A DNA stretch of 30,492 nucleotides, taken from Auxenochlorella pyrenoidosa (lineage: Eukaryota; Chlorophyta; Trebouxiophyceae; Chlorellales; Chlorellaceae). Below the pieces are notes generated by a model, which worked only from the letters and a program-made list of their open reading frames with translations, did no database searches and was not told the DNA's origin. The translations under genes and the position numbers were made by a program. The stretch's first letter is position 1, and each line of letters opens with the position of its first letter. Location: positions 13,401 through 43,892 of the forward strand of contig KQ481969.1 in the NCBI GenBank assembly GCA_001430745.1, read 5' to 3'. Shown here one piece after another: positions 14,601-24,601 of the stretch.

Positions 14601-15440
14601 CGCGCGGTCCGGGTTGTACGGCGGGAGCGGTATGGCGGGCAGATTGTCCAGCGGCGGCAGCGGCCGCAGCTGGAAGAATTCTGCCGCCGCGCTGCCGGGG
14701 CGCTCGGGCATGTGCTCGGCGCCGGCCGCCGGCACCGCCGCCGCCGGCCCGTCTTCGGCGCCTGCAGCGTCCCCGTTGGCCGCCGACTCAGCGCCTGTGC
14801 CGCTGCCGTCAGGCAGAGCGCTGGCCGGCGGGTGCGGGCAGGCAGGCTGCGCTGCCTCGCCGCCAGGCTGCGCCTCCTGCGGCGCCTGGCTGCTGGCCTG
14901 CTCTGCCAGCGCGGCTGTGCTGCCGCCGCTGGCCTCCCTGCTGGGAAGCGTGTCGGGACTGCCCTCAGCTGCAGGCTGGGCCATGCCTGTTGCGCCTGCA
15001 GGCTGTGCCCCGACCTCTGCCTCTGCGACTGCTCCCAGCCCGTCACCCCGCGGCTCTGCTGCCGCAGCCAAGAGCCACTCTGCACCCTCCCCGGTGCAGT
15101 CATCCAGCAGTGTGCTGGTCTGCAGGCGCTGGTAAGCGGCTCTGGCTGCCTGTCCGCTGGTGGGCGTGGCGCCGCCACTGCCGCTGCTGGCCGGTGGGTT
15201 GCCAGCTGCCGCTTCCTGGCTGCCCGCCGACGCTGCTGGCGGCGCTGCGTCGTGGGAACGCAGCAAGAAGCCAGCGCCGTCTCCAGTGCAGCCGGACACT
15301 ACAGCACCTGCTTGCAGATAGGCTGCCCGTGCCTCCTGTTCGCCGGGCTGCCGCGCAAGGCCGTCGGCAGCGGCGGGAGAGCCTTGGATTGCAGCCACAA
15401 GGGCCTCGGTCGCCAGCTCCGACCCGCCCACCGCCTCCAT
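11633..15440 (-). CDS. Large coiled-coil protein, unknown function (contains assembly gap)
   Basis: The exon from ATG 15440 runs into the N gap and resumes in frame to 12936; the next exons are 12693-12391 and 11983-11633. The gap is 795 bases, divisible by three. The ATG has a strong context (GCCATGGAGG); an in-frame ATG at 15527 is an alternative. The N-terminal 500 residues are low-complexity Ala/Gly/Ser/Pro. They hold two copies of a short motif: ARAAY..SGCTGDGAGFLL and ARAAY..DDCTGEGAEWLL. The remainder is coiled coil: WLAEQLQREVAALQRQ before the gap; QAEQVEQLAAQ, ADLQRQLHAERAARAEAVAL and YWQGRAGELEAQLAARE after it; and CHEQQEELQFLRMKYQELSA in the last exon. The tail is Gly/Ser-rich and ends KLGSWLGLRR. 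The 12733-12693 stretch reads as coiled coil in another frame, a possible one-base error. A golgin- or tether-like scaffold is conceivable, but nothing proves it. Confidence 0.7.
12327..12386 (-). repeat. GCTGG-type minisatellite in an intron
   Basis: Pentanucleotide CAGCC units (GGCTG on the coding strand) repeat about a dozen times with small changes. They lie just downstream of the donor at 12390, in the last intron of the coiled-coil gene. Confidence 0.75.
13046..13840. other. Assembly gap (N)
   Basis: This is 795 undetermined bases inside the coiled-coil gene. The reading frame agrees on both sides if the stated length is right, but the length may be an estimate. Introns inside the gap cannot be excluded. 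Confidence 0.99.
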
Positions 15441-15817
15441 GGCGGTCTGCACTGCGGTGCAGGAGCTGCAGAAGATTGTGAGGCGGGATAAAAGCGGGAG
15501 GCGTAGGGCTCTCAGCAGCGAGAGCAACTGCTCGCTCGTCCGCTATTCCAACATGTATTGCGTACCTTGCTGGGCAACTACAGGCTGTGGTATCGCGCGC
15601 AAACCGCCGGAGCAGGGAAGACTATCGGAAACGGAGGGGATGTGCGTACCGGGCAGCTATTTGCGGATGTCACCAGCAATGGGTGGGCTGCAGAGCACAG
15701 ATTCGCCCTGGTTGCGCCCCCGGCTGAATGCCACGAAGGATGCCCCGCTGGCAGTCGCCCAGTCTTCTGGCAGGCACATCCAGCAAGCTATTGTTTCTAA
15801 TTACTTTGATCAGCAGT
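15441..15817. promoter_or_regulatory. Divergent promoter between the coiled-coil gene (-) and UVSSA (+)
   Basis: This 377-base interval lies between two divergent start codons. It contains GGGATAAAAG at about 15486-15495, an A/T-rich patch that could act as a core promoter element for either gene, and an AT-rich stretch at 15790-15817 just before the UVSSA ATG. Open frames through it are not supported by homology. Confidence 0.4.
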
Positions 15818-18800
15818 ATGGAGGCATCACATGCACGCCTCCTCACTCTAATTGATCGTGTGTGCGCTCGGAACCAGCCGGACCTGGAGCCCTCCGTGCT
15901 GCAGGCCATCAAGGGGCTCTGTCGACAGAGCGATGACCTCGTGCTGACCGCCTGGGAGGCGCTGTCGGCGCAGCTGCGCGCCACACATGCCCAGGTGGGC
16001 GCCGCCGCCCATGCCGCCAGCGACTGGGCAGCTGGCTTCGCGACACTGCTGTGCTCTTCACTGCACCCACATGATCCTCTTTGCTGCACTTGCCCATCAC
16101 GTGCAGACACGGCTGCTGGCGCTGCGGCTGTGCGCCCAGCTGTTCCAGCGCAGCCGCACCTTCCGTCTCGCCCTGCTTGCCCAGCTGTCACAGGCAAGCA
16201 TTCTTGTGGGGCGGTGCTCGCCCACAGAGCCCTGCACAGATGACATGACAGTGCATGATAGAAGTAGTAGTCGGACGCAAGGTGATGATCGCAAGCAGCC
16301 GAGGTGCAGTTGCTGTGATTGTCTCTGGGCATCGGCTGCCTCCTCGCCTCCCGCTTCACCTTAACCCCCACCCCACCCCCACCCCTCCAACAGTTCCTCG
16401 AGCTGGTCCTGGGCTTTCGGCCCGAGCGGCCGCTGCCGCAGCCCGCCCAGGCGGCCGCCAGCCTGCGGGAGGAGGCGCTGGAGCTGCTGGAGAGCTGGAG
16501 CACGATGCACGGGGCACGGCACAAGCAGGCAGGGCGCAGGTTGCAGGCACTGAGCCGTCCGTCCCTGGCTGTCGGGTTGCGCCATCCCTCTTGCACTGTA
16601 AGAGGCTCAGGCTTTGTGTCCCCTGCCAGCTCGGCACTCGCTAAACCGCGCCTCTCTGTGTGCCCCGCGTGCAGCTGCCCATGGCGGTGCGGTACCTTCG
16701 AGACACCCTGCAGTACCGTTTTCCCGAGGCGGGCGCCCGCGCGGCGGCGGCGGCAGCAGAGGCGCGCGAGCGCGCGGAGCGGCAGCGCGCGCAGCTGAGG
16801 GCGCGGCTGGCGGCCCTGCTGGGCGGGGAGTGGCGGCAGGGGACGGCAGCTGCGCGGCAGCTGCTGGCGGAGCTGGGAGAGTGCTTTGCCCTGCTGGAGG
16901 AGGAGCAGCAGCTGGGGCAGCAAGGCAGGCAGCCCCAGGATGGCCAGGCTGCAGGTGGCAGCAGTGGCGGGGAAGCGCCAGCTGCCGAGGATTTGGACTG
17001 GGAGGACGTTGCTGCAGCCGACGCCAGCGCAGCTCCGGCGGCGAATGGACAGCAGGAGGGAGGGAACGAGCAGCACGAGGGCCTGGCAGCCTATGCCGGC
17101 CTGGCAGACAGTGCCCCCGCGCAGGCTGGCGCCGGCGCGGCGGCGGGGGATGGGGGCAGCAACGGCGACGAGGCGGCTGCTGCGCACGCTGTGGTACTGG
17201 AGACACTGGCCGGGCTGTACCGCCAGCTCACCAGCCGGGCGCTGCCGCAGGTCCAGGTGAGGCTACTTGGAGTCCTAGCACAAGGCTGAGGGTCGGGTTT
17301 ATCTAGGGGTTTAGGAGCAGGGTTTAGGGTTGCTGGGCGGGGCTGCTGGGAGCGCATGCAGGCCGGCGCCTGCGGCGAGGATGCTTGGGTCTTACTGCTT
17401 ATGCTTAGGTGATGCTCCTCGGGCCCGGACACAAGGCTGAGAATGTGGCGCTGCTGTTGCAGCCTGCGTGTCCCGTCGCGGGCTGGGGTGCCCGCCCAGT
17501 CCGTTTGCACTCTGCGAGCACATGGCCGCATCCCCTGTGGCGCCGCAGGAGTGGCTGTCTGTGCTGGGGCGGGTTGAGCCCGAGGGCCCACGGGATGAGC
17601 AGCAGCGGCAGCAGCTGCTGCGCGCGGCCACGGAGTTGCGCGGGCAGCTGGCTGCGGCCAAGGAGCGGTGAGGGGGGGAAGGAGGGGGCAGGGCGCTTGG
17701 CACCTGGCAAGCAGGCGTATTGGGGGGGAGCGGGCAGGGCGGCACGGAGATAGGCCTTGGCGTGCCTGCCGCCCATGATCTGCCCGTTTTGGCTGACTGG
17801 TTCCTAGCCAGCAAGTACCGCCAAGGAGGAGCACTGTGTGCTGCTTCTGCTGGTCTGACCTGCCTGCAGGAGGGACTCTCAAGCGCTCGACCTGGAGGCC
17901 CTGCTGCTGATCATCGTTTCAAACACTTAACCAAAACTCAATTGATTCATAATTGCCTGCAGGTGTGATTCCCAGGCGCTCGACCTGGAGGCCCTGCTGC
18001 TGCAGCGGCAGCGCCGGGAGGAGGCGCAGGCGGCAGGGGAGCAGGCGCAGGCGGTGCAGGCCGACGGGCCAGACTCACTGCCACAGCAGCAGCAGCAGCC
18101 GCCGCAGCAGCAGCAGCGCGGGGCGGCGGTGGCGGCCGCCCTGCAAGAGGTTTTCGGCGAGAGCGACAGCGATGGCGAGGCAGGGGGGCAAGGCGGCGCG
18201 GGTGCAGCATCGCAGCGCCGGCGCCAGCCAGGGCAGCAGCGCAGCCAGCGGGACGGGCGGCAGCGGCGGCTGCAGGAAGAGGAGGACTGGGAGAGCCCCT
18301 ATGTCCGCATAGTGGATCCCACGCGGGCGCGGGCAGCGCAGGCGCAGCGTGCAGCCCACCAGGCACAGCAGGCGCAGCAGGCGCAGCAGGTGCAGCGATC
18401 ACGCAGCAGCTCGCTGCCTGAGGAGGTCCGCAGAAAGCTGGCGGCCCAGGTGGGCTCTGCTGCCTGTAGTGCACGCGGGCTGTCCAGCGCACGCAGGCCG
18501 TCCAGTCTGGTGCCCGCTGCTGCATTCCTGCTCTCTTCCAAGGCTTGTGCCTGAGTGGGCTGCTGCGCCGTGCCCGGGGAGGGTGCACGGCTGGAACTCT
18601 GGCCCTGCCGCTGCGCCTGGCAACCCTGCCGTGCCCCCCCCCGCTGGTGTGCAGGCCCCCCAGCTGCCCAGCGGCACCCACACCCTGTTCTGGGACAGCA
18701 AGTCGGGTGAGCGAGGCACAGCGAGGGCTGGCCTCTGGCATGCCGAGCCTGTGCCTTTCGACGGGCACAGTCACTCCTCTGCGGCCGGCCCCTGCCCCCA

Positions 18801-20375
18801 CACTTTTTGGTGTTCCGACCCTGCCAAACGCACCCATGAAGCCCTAGCACGGGCCCCCTCCTCCCCAACCCCACCACCGCCAAAAGAACAAAAAACACCT
18901 CACCCCTCCCACCCCACACACACCCCACCCCACCCCTCCCCTGCAGTGCCCACGTTCGTGAGCGGGCACGGCCTGGAGGTCAGCAACCACTGGGGCCCCG
19001 TGGATGTGCACAAGGGTGGGTGGGGAGGGCGATGGCGGCTGGGGTCAGAGGCGTGGGTGCGCCGCTGTTGCGAGGCGAGGAGCCTGCGGTGGGAGCCTGC
19101 CGGCTTGCGCCACAGGCGCGCGCCTCGGCAGGCCCAGGTCTGGTGGTCAAGCGATCCCAGCTTGCGTTCCACACCTGCAACCGCTCTGCGCATGCTGCTA
19201 GCCAGTTGCCTGACATCAAGGGGGCGCACCTGCAGGCAAGCCTCCCAGGAGGTCAACGCCCACTTCTGCCCTGCCCTGATCTGCCCTCTCTTCGTTCCTC
19301 TTGCGCAGAGCTGCCCCAGGAGCGCATTGACGAGCTCTTCATGCTGCAAATGCCGGCGAGGCAGCAGCCGCCTGCCGCCCAGCAGCAGCGCCAGCAGCAG
19401 CAGCAGAACGGAGGCCAGCAGCAGCAGCAGCAGCAGCAGGACGGTGGTCAGGCACGGCAGGCAGCAGAGCAATTCACAGCGGCTGGGCCCTCTGCGCAGC
19501 TGCAGTGGCCCAGCAGGGAGCCGGGCGGCTCGCATGCCGGGGTGGCAGGGCCCTCAGCGGCGAGGCCGGGCTCGAGCGCTGCGCAGGGCGTGGACGGCAG
19601 GGCAACGAAGCGGGCACGGCGGGCAGAGGAGCGGGCATACAACGAGGCAGTGATCGGTGAGCAGAACAGAGGAGTTTTTGTGGATGGGCTTTAGGGCAGG
19701 CGGCGCGGCCCAGACCGGAAGCGCCCTGACAACGCGATGTATGCCTCGGCCTCCAGCAGCAGCGCCCAGTCCACACAGCTCCTTCTCCCACCAAGCACCG
19801 ATCTGATGGCCTCATGGCCCTCCCACAGGCCCCCAGCTGCAGTTTGCAGCTCTCGCCGGCGCCCTTTCCCAACCCAAGTCGATCGCCTTCTCATGTCCCT
19901 GCAGGCGGCGCCTACTCAGATGGTCAGCTGGCGCAGCGGCTGCAGGACGAGGAGCAGGCAGCGGCGGCAGAGGAGGAGGAGGGGGGCCGCAGGCGCAAGG
20001 GGCGGCAGGCCAAGAAGATGAGCGTCAAGTGCGCTGGGCCTGTGTCCCTGCGATGCGGCGACTGTTTTGCAGAGGCCTTGCGTTGCGATGGGCTGCGCGC
20101 AGCCTGCCGGCACTCGGCCCAGCCCTGGGCCATGCGCCGTTGCCCTGCTCTGCGAGGGCAGAAAATGCAGCTGGGCATGGCATCCTGGCCTGCACAACTG
20201 GAGTTCCAGGATGCCTGCTGCCCAATCCTTGCATGTTTTGTGGACCCACCCACCCCTGCGCAGGGCCCGGCTGGCGCAGAAGCTGCTGCGGGGGGGTGCC
20301 ACGGCGGCGGCGCTGCGGGAAGTTACAGCAGAGGAGGGGCAGATGGTGCGGGAGCGGGAGGCCAACCGCTGGTAG
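15818..20375 (+). CDS. UVSSA: UV-stimulated scaffold protein A (UVSSA) homologue
   Basis: Eleven exons: 15818-15994, 16107-16193, 16394-16528, 16675-17256, 17549-17667, 17963-18449, 18655-18706, 18947-19015, 19309-19656, 19905-20028 and 20264-20375 (2292 bases, 763 aa). UVSSA recruits TFIIH to RNA polymerase II stalled at DNA damage in transcription-coupled nucleotide-excision repair. The N-terminal VHS-like helical domain covers residues 1-165 (MEASHARLLTLIDRVC, LFQRSRTFRLALLAQL, LELVLGFRPERPLPQP, YLRDTLQYRFPEA). An acidic segment DLDWEDV follows, then LAGLYRQLTSRALPQVQEWL and EWLSVLGRVEP. The DUF2043 part has EEDWESPYVRIVDPTR, GLEVSNHWGPVD and ELPQERIDELF, then poly-Gln, then a basic tail ending REANRW. 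Introns 2 and 3 start with GC (CAG|GCAAGC, CAG|GCAGGG), forced by phase. Intron 5 carries a copy of the next exon's start. The start matches where family homology begins; an upstream ATG at 15728 is in frame but unlikely. Confidence 0.9.
17292..17331 (+). repeat. Degenerate TTTAGGG telomere-like repeats in UVSSA intron 4
   Basis: The stretch GGTTTATCTAGGGGTTTAGG followed by AGCAGGGTTTAGGGTTG holds three or four imperfect copies of the plant/Chlorella telomere unit TTTAGGG. It lies shortly after the donor at 17257. Confidence 0.6.
17861..17909 (+). pseudogene. Copy of the UVSSA exon 6 start with its acceptor, inside intron 5
   Basis: TGCCTGCAG and the following bases repeat the true acceptor and exon start at 17955-18002. 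The last 27 bases (17883-17909) are identical to 17976-18002, encoding ALDLEALLL. The first coding bases differ (GGAGGGACTCTCAA against GTGTGATTCCCAG). Using this acceptor would shift the frame and the copy runs into intron sequence, so it is read as a non-functional echo or decoy acceptor 93-94 bases upstream of the real one. Confidence 0.85.
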
Positions 20376-20945
20376 CGGCAGGCCAACCGACAGACTGAGT
20401 GTGCGGGCTGAGCAGCCGCCATGGCTGCTGCATCTTTCGCGCATGCACCTCCCCTTCCCTGCTGCGTTTACATCGCTGCAGGTGACATTTCCATACCCCC
20501 GCTAGGCAAGCTGGGCAGCACCGCCTTGAAAGACCTTCCTGTTTTGGTGACAAGAGCTGCTCAAAGCCTGTCCAGCCCCACCCCTTCTGACTGAATCCTT
20601 CTGGAACAAGAGGTGCAGCCTGCCAGTGGGTGACGACGTGAGGCTCTCGAGCGTTTGACACGATGGCAAGCAGCGCACAGCCATTCACACAGAAGCGCAT
20701 TTAAAGAAAAATCTGGGAAAGAATCGACGGCAGTGCAAGCAGGAAGAAAATTGAAAGACGAAGCGCCAGCACAAAGGAATCGGCCTGACACGGCGGAAAG
20801 CCAGTATAGTACAGCTTGTGTCATGGTAGCCAGCCACGTGTTGCCGAGCAAGGGACAGGGCAGGCAATGGCACGTGGGTGCGCAACAGCCCGGCAGGTGC
20901 TGACCATTGGGCATAATTGGCAGCGGCAGCCGGGCTGGTGGCGCT
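20376..20945. other. Convergent intergenic region
   Basis: This is the 3' flank of UVSSA (+) and of the 217-aa gene (-). A minus-strand TGTAA lies at 20468-20472, about 475 bases past the stop of the minus gene. The first part, 20399-20474, has a diverged copy at 24000-24073. No exon was seen. Confidence 0.4.
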
Positions 20946-22132
20946 TCACCTTTTAAGCGAGATGAAGCGGTCGAAGAGCGTGCGGCGCTCGCTCACTGCA
21001 CAGCTGGGAGGAGTGGGAGGGAGGGCGCAATTGCGACATGCCCATGGCCAGGGGCTGAAAGCTTTTTTCAGACAGCACGTTTCCACATGCTGCCCAGACG
21101 ACGCACAAGCCGCGCCTGCACCCGTGTACACTCCGTCTGCCCGATGCATGCAGCCTGCCCATGCCGGCAAGCTGCCCAGCAGGCATGACGAGCCCACCCA
21201 GCGCTGCTCACCCCCGGCTGTGGGCGCGCCAAAGGACTGCCCGTAGAATTCCGCCGGCTGGTCCAGGCGGGCGTTGCTAAGCTGCACAGAGGGCGGACGC
21301 TGGGACACATCCAGTTCAGAGGTGTTGACGGGTGGAAGAGAGACTGCAAACAAGCAAGAAACATCCTGGTGTTGCACGCACCGCAGGGATGGCAAGCACG
21401 GCTGGCGTGGCTGCTCGCGCTCTCACCGTGTTGCGCTCCTCCAGGGTCAGGGGAAAGACGCCCGGCGCGGGCAGCTTGCCCTGCGCGCTCTGCAGCGGCT
21501 TCAGCACGTCGTCTGGGGCCTTGGCGGCGGTGTTGTTCACTCGTGCCCCCATGTTGTAGGTGAGGATCAGCTGCGCCTTCAGCTCTGCGAGCATGGCTGA
21601 AAGCTCGCCGATCTCGACGCCTAGGGCCACCTCTGCACAAAGCAGGCGAAAGCAAGGCAGTGTTAGGAGAGTGTGGCAGATTCCTGGTGGCGCGCCGCGC
21701 CGCGGCGGCGAGGAGGAACCCCTTGGGGAACTGAACCCACTGGGCAGATGGCACCATCACCAGCAGGGCAGCGTCTGGCACTGACAGGCGTCGGCTCTCC
21801 AAAGGGCCAAAGAGCGAATACCGAAGAGTGAGGGGGGAGGGGGGACAGCGCTCGACAGTTCAAAGCAGGCGAAGCCGTGTGCGCCCGCCTGCTTTGGCAT
21901 TGATGGAGCTCCCAATCTTGTCGGCCAGCATTTCAGTGCCCTTGCCAGCCGCCACCGCCCGCAGTTGGTGCGCGACGCGCTCTGCTGCAGCTTCTGCTGG
22001 TTGAGCTGGTGTCCAGCCTTTAAGGCAACCAGCGGCACTCTGGCAGGTTTCAGGGCGCAGCACCGACGGTGGCAGTTCTCGGGCCCGATCGGGCAAGGCA
22101 GCGCAGCACAGCGCCCAGCGGGCTGCCGCCAT
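20946..22132 (-). CDS. Hypothetical protein, 217 aa, unknown function
   Basis: Proposed exons: 22132-21889, 21632-21427, 21365-21212 and 20995-20946 (654 bases). The core reads ELSAMLAELKAQLILTYNMG and FPLTLEERNT, then VNTSELDVSQRPPSVQL, AEFYGQSFGAPTAG and a basic end RTLFDRFISLKR, ordinary globular-looking composition. Phase is consistent throughout. Intron 1 (21888-21633) would be GC-AG (CAG|GCGGGC); its acceptor is preceded by a good branch-point-like CTAAC, and it joins INAKA to EVALGVEIGE into one continuous helix-like stretch. Intron 2 is only 61 bases; a stronger acceptor at 21344 (TTTGCAG) would break the frame, so this join is doubtful. The start, MAAARWALCC, is the first ATG of the frame. 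I do not recognise the family. Confidence 0.5.
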
Positions 22133-22226
22133 CGCCACCGCAGCCGGCCTGGTGGCAGCGTTGCGTGCGTGAGCGCTGCAGTTCCTGGCCGGCACTACTG
22201 GCCTAGGGTTGGGAAGGGCCACACAC

Positions 22227-22496
22227 AGCCTGCTGGCACGCCGCCCAGCCCTGGGCTGCGCGCCGCTGCCCTGCTGCTGGGACAGAAGTGCAGCTGGGCA
22301 TGGCGGCCGGGCCTGCAGATCTGGACTTTACCGCTGCCTTCCTGCCTGCCCAGCCCTTGCATGCTCTCCAGACCCCCGGCCCCCCTTCCCCCGCCCCTTA
22401 TCCCTGCGCAGGGTCCGCCGGGCACAGAAGCTGCTGCGAGGGGGTGCCGCGGTGGCGCTGCGGGAGATGCAGAATCGGGGGGCCAACCGATGGTAA
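22227..22496 (+). pseudogene. Duplicate of the UVSSA 3' end (last intron plus terminal exon)
   Basis: This segment is collinear with 20101-20375. It includes AGCCTG(C/T)(C/T)GGCAC, GCCCAGCCCTGGGC, GCAGCTGGGCATGG and the acceptor CCTGCGCAG, followed by the terminal exon. That exon is still open to a stop in the same place: RAQKLLRGGA..VALRE...ANRW, ending TAA at 22494-22496 where the parent has TAG. Nine residues of the parent exon are missing or changed. It sits 2.1 kb from the parent, just upstream of the divergent 217-aa gene. It could serve as an alternative terminal exon, but is more simply a duplicated fragment. Confidence 0.8.
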
Positions 22497-22678
22497 CGCC
22501 CGCGGGGGGGTGCCACGGCCGACCCTTTCTTGTGACCATGCCCCTCATCCCTGCGTCCATCTACAGACTGCTGGAACTGCTCCGGACTCGACAATTTATC
22601 GAGGTGACAGCTGCCGATTAGGCCTGCAGGTGAGGTCTGCCAGTGGAGGGTCAGGCCGCGGCTCTTCCGCCGCGACCG

Positions 22679-23274
22679 CTGCTGCCCCCACGCTGCGCAT
22701 GACTTGCCCCTTCGGCCCCCAACGGCTGGGCACACCAGCACTCGCTCACTTGTCTTGGATTCTCCACGCCTTGGCCCCGCCCTGCTGGCACAGCCAGAAC
22801 CCTGTCATAGAGCCCAGCCTTGGATCTGCGACTGCCGCCCTCACCCACCCTCCAGTCCCACCCAAGCCAAGGTGAGCACACAGCAGCCTCTGGGTTGCGG
22901 CCAGAGTGCCTGGGCAGGCTGCCGAGGCAGCAGGAAACGGCAGCAGGGCGGCGGTCGCCTGCCGTGGCGGTCCCGCCAGGCACCCACCCCTCTGCCGGTG
23001 GCAGAATTGGTCGCGACAGATTGTGGCGTCAAGTGCTTGGCTGCCTGCTCACCTCGGGTTGCATCCTTGACGAGCTCAGGAGGGAACGTGGGGGAGGGGA
23101 CCCTGCCTGGCTTCCCTCCAGCTTTGTGGCTCCTTCGCGGCAGCTTCCTCCGCCCTTCCACTTGCTGGTTGAGTCTTCGAGCTGGTCGCCCCTTCCTTCC
23201 TTCCCCTTGCTGCAGCTCCTCGCCATGTCCAAGACCGGCGCTGCCCGCCGGCTGGGCCTGTTCCTGGTGCTGAG
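22679..23274 (+). repeat. Tandem duplication unit, copy 1 (upstream region plus signal exon of a peptide gene)
   Basis: Copy 1 is collinear with 24602-25207 (about 600 bases, offset about 1930). Both contain, in order, CTGCTGCCCC(C/G)ACGCTGC, GG(C/T)GGCACAGC-like text, CTTGGAT, GCACCCACCCCT, GTTGCATCCT, GTGGGGGAGGGGA, CCTGCCTGGCTTCCC, CTTTGTGGCTCCTTC, CTTCCTCCGCCC and the signal-peptide exon. A shorter third fragment of the beginning lies at about 24165-24195. Confidence 0.85.
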
Positions 23275-23691
23275 GTGGATGCAGAGGCAGCCTGGCCAGA
23301 GCCCTTGGCCTGCCTTGCTCGGCCGCCGACAACCGGCTGGGGTTTGTCCTGGGGGCCAGTGAGCCTGACCGTTGAACATGAGGCAGTTGGCTGCCCCGCC
23401 CCCAAAGCTCCTGGCTTGCCGAGCTCTTGCGCGGCTGCCTGGTGCCACATGGCTCGCTCTCACTCAGCGCCACCCACCCCTGCGCCCCCCTACATGTACA
23501 GTTGCCTGCTGGCGCCCAGCGACGCCGCGCGCTGCACGGTGTGCCCAGGCGAAACAACCATGGAAGCCTGTGAGACAAATATCCTGGTTGTCTGCCCCTC
23601 TGGCTACACCTGCTGCCGTCAGACCAAAAGGTGCGGCTCGGGGCCGTGCTTTGTGAAGGAGTGCGTCAACAATCCCCAGGCCTGCCACTGA
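23225..23691 (+). CDS. Small secreted cysteine-rich peptide, paralogue 1
   Basis: Two exons, 23225-23274 and 23502-23691 (240 bases, 79 aa), joined in phase 2. Exon 1 encodes MSKTGAARRLGLFLVL, the start of a signal peptide with two arginines before the hydrophobic stretch. It continues into RSCLLAPSDAA at the start of exon 2, a likely cleavage region. The mature part has about ten cysteines in 50 residues, including CTVCPGE, CPSGYTCC, CGSGPC and a C-terminal NPQACH, suggesting a compact disulfide-stabilised peptide. It resembles the gene at 25158-25739 closely in exon 1 and upstream sequence but hardly at all in the mature region. No family is recognised; granulin-like CPxGYTCC spacing is noted only as a resemblance. 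TGTAA at 23918-23922 may be its poly(A) signal. Confidence 0.68.
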
Positions 23692-23917
23692 TGTTTCATG
23701 GCCTGTGCTTCCAGGCCGGGTGCCCCGAGTGCATCTCCAAGTACATTCCCTCCCTGCCCTGTGGCAAAACAAGGGCCCCGCGTTGCGGTCAGGCGCCAGA
23801 CATGGCTGGTGACAGTGTCACCCGCCCTCGAAACACGTTGATGCCTGTGATTTGATTGTTTATGCATGCATGCCTGCTAATGCATGCTTCTTGATACCAG
23901 ATGCATAACCCCACCCA

Positions 23918-23922
23918 TGTAA
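23918..23922 (+). terminator. TGTAA poly(A) signal candidate
   Basis: TGTAA, the usual green-algal polyadenylation signal, occurs 227 bases after the stop of peptide gene 1 in an AT-richer patch (CCATGTAATACAG). It is the best placed such signal in the window. Confidence 0.5.
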
Positions 23923-23999
23923 TACAGCGTGCAGAGAGCACACGGGCAGCGAGGAGGAGAGGTGTTGGAGAGGGGGATCAATTGATGACAACAGCCTGA

Positions 24000-24073
24000 G
24001 TATGTGGGCTGAGCCACCGCCCTGGCGGCAGCAACATTCCCCGCTTATACCTCCCCTTCCCTGCTGCTTCCAG
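24000..24073 (+). repeat. Diverged copy of the UVSSA 3' flank
   Basis: GGGCTGAGC, then CCTCCCCTTCCCTGCTGC, in the same order and spacing as 20399-20474. Together with 22227-22496 it shows that pieces of the UVSSA 3' region were copied downstream, now separated by about 1.5 kb. Confidence 0.65.
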
Positions 24074-24284
24074 ATTCCCGTCAGTGGTCCTGCATCGGCA
24101 AGTGTGGTTGCGTGTGCCGTCTGCCACAATGTTGCAGTTGTGCTCTTCTTCGATGCGACTGCTACTGCCCCCGCGCTGCACACGACATGCCCCGCTCGGC
24201 TATGCACAGCGGCCCGCGGCCTGCCAGCAGTGGGGCAGCGTGGGGTTGCCTCCGCGCCCATCACCTAAAGCGACAGCTTGTCAC

Positions 24285-24510
24285 CAGCAGTAGGGCTGCC
24301 ATGGTCACCAACGCCTGCCCCGCTGGCCCTGGGAGCTGTTTCCCCTCTGCTGCTGCAGGCGCAGCATCCGCATGCAGCCTGACTGTCTGCAGAAGGCAGC
24401 GGTGGCAGCGGCGCTGGCTGGCGGCGTTTGCGCGGACGGCGCCTCTGGGCGCTGCACTGGCGGGCCTGGCCCAGCTGCATGCTGCAGGGCACTGGCAGCC
24501 TGATGGAGCC
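24285..24510 (+). repeat. Isolated partial copy of the 5499-7335 array unit
   Basis: It shares the opening ATGGTCACCAA(C/G)GCCTG, the CTGCAGGC(A/G)..GCAT block, GCCTGGCCCAGCTGCA, GCATGCTGCAG and ACTGGCAGCCTG(A/G)TGGAGC with units at about 6400-6620. This copy lies 17-19 kb away in the same orientation. Confidence 0.6.
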
Positions 24511-24601
24511 CTTCGCAAGGCTCCTGGCTCCGCACTCCAAAAGGTGACAGCTGCAGCTCGGCATGTGTAGGCTCAGGGCTGGGCCTCTCTTGCCATGGCC
24601 G

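Larger units (their letters stand above)
23692..24601. other. Intergenic between the two peptide genes, with repeat fragments
   Basis: This stretch holds the 3' flank of peptide gene 1, a TGCATGCATGCCTGCTAATG-type GCATG patch at 23863-23885, a copy of the UVSSA 3' flank at 24000-24073, and a third fragment of the peptide-gene upstream repeat at about 24165. It also holds a partial copy of the 5499-7335 array unit at about 24285-24510. No intact exon is supported. Confidence 0.45.

Noticed and set aside
15441..15527. Upstream in-frame ATG for the coiled-coil gene (MLSLLRALRLPL...)
   Set aside because: Possible as a leader, but the ATG at 15440 has a much better context. Kept as an alternative only.
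15728..15817. Upstream in-frame ATG that would extend UVSSA by 30 residues
   Set aside because: Family similarity begins at MEASHARLLTLID (15818). The extension has no homology and would take up most of the divergent promoter.
21344..21350. TTTGCAG as the acceptor for the third exon of the 217-aa gene
   Set aside because: A good-looking site that would give NT-VSLPPVNTSEL, but the preceding exon ends in phase 0 and this site needs phase 1. The acceptor at 21366 keeps the frame. This remains uncertain.
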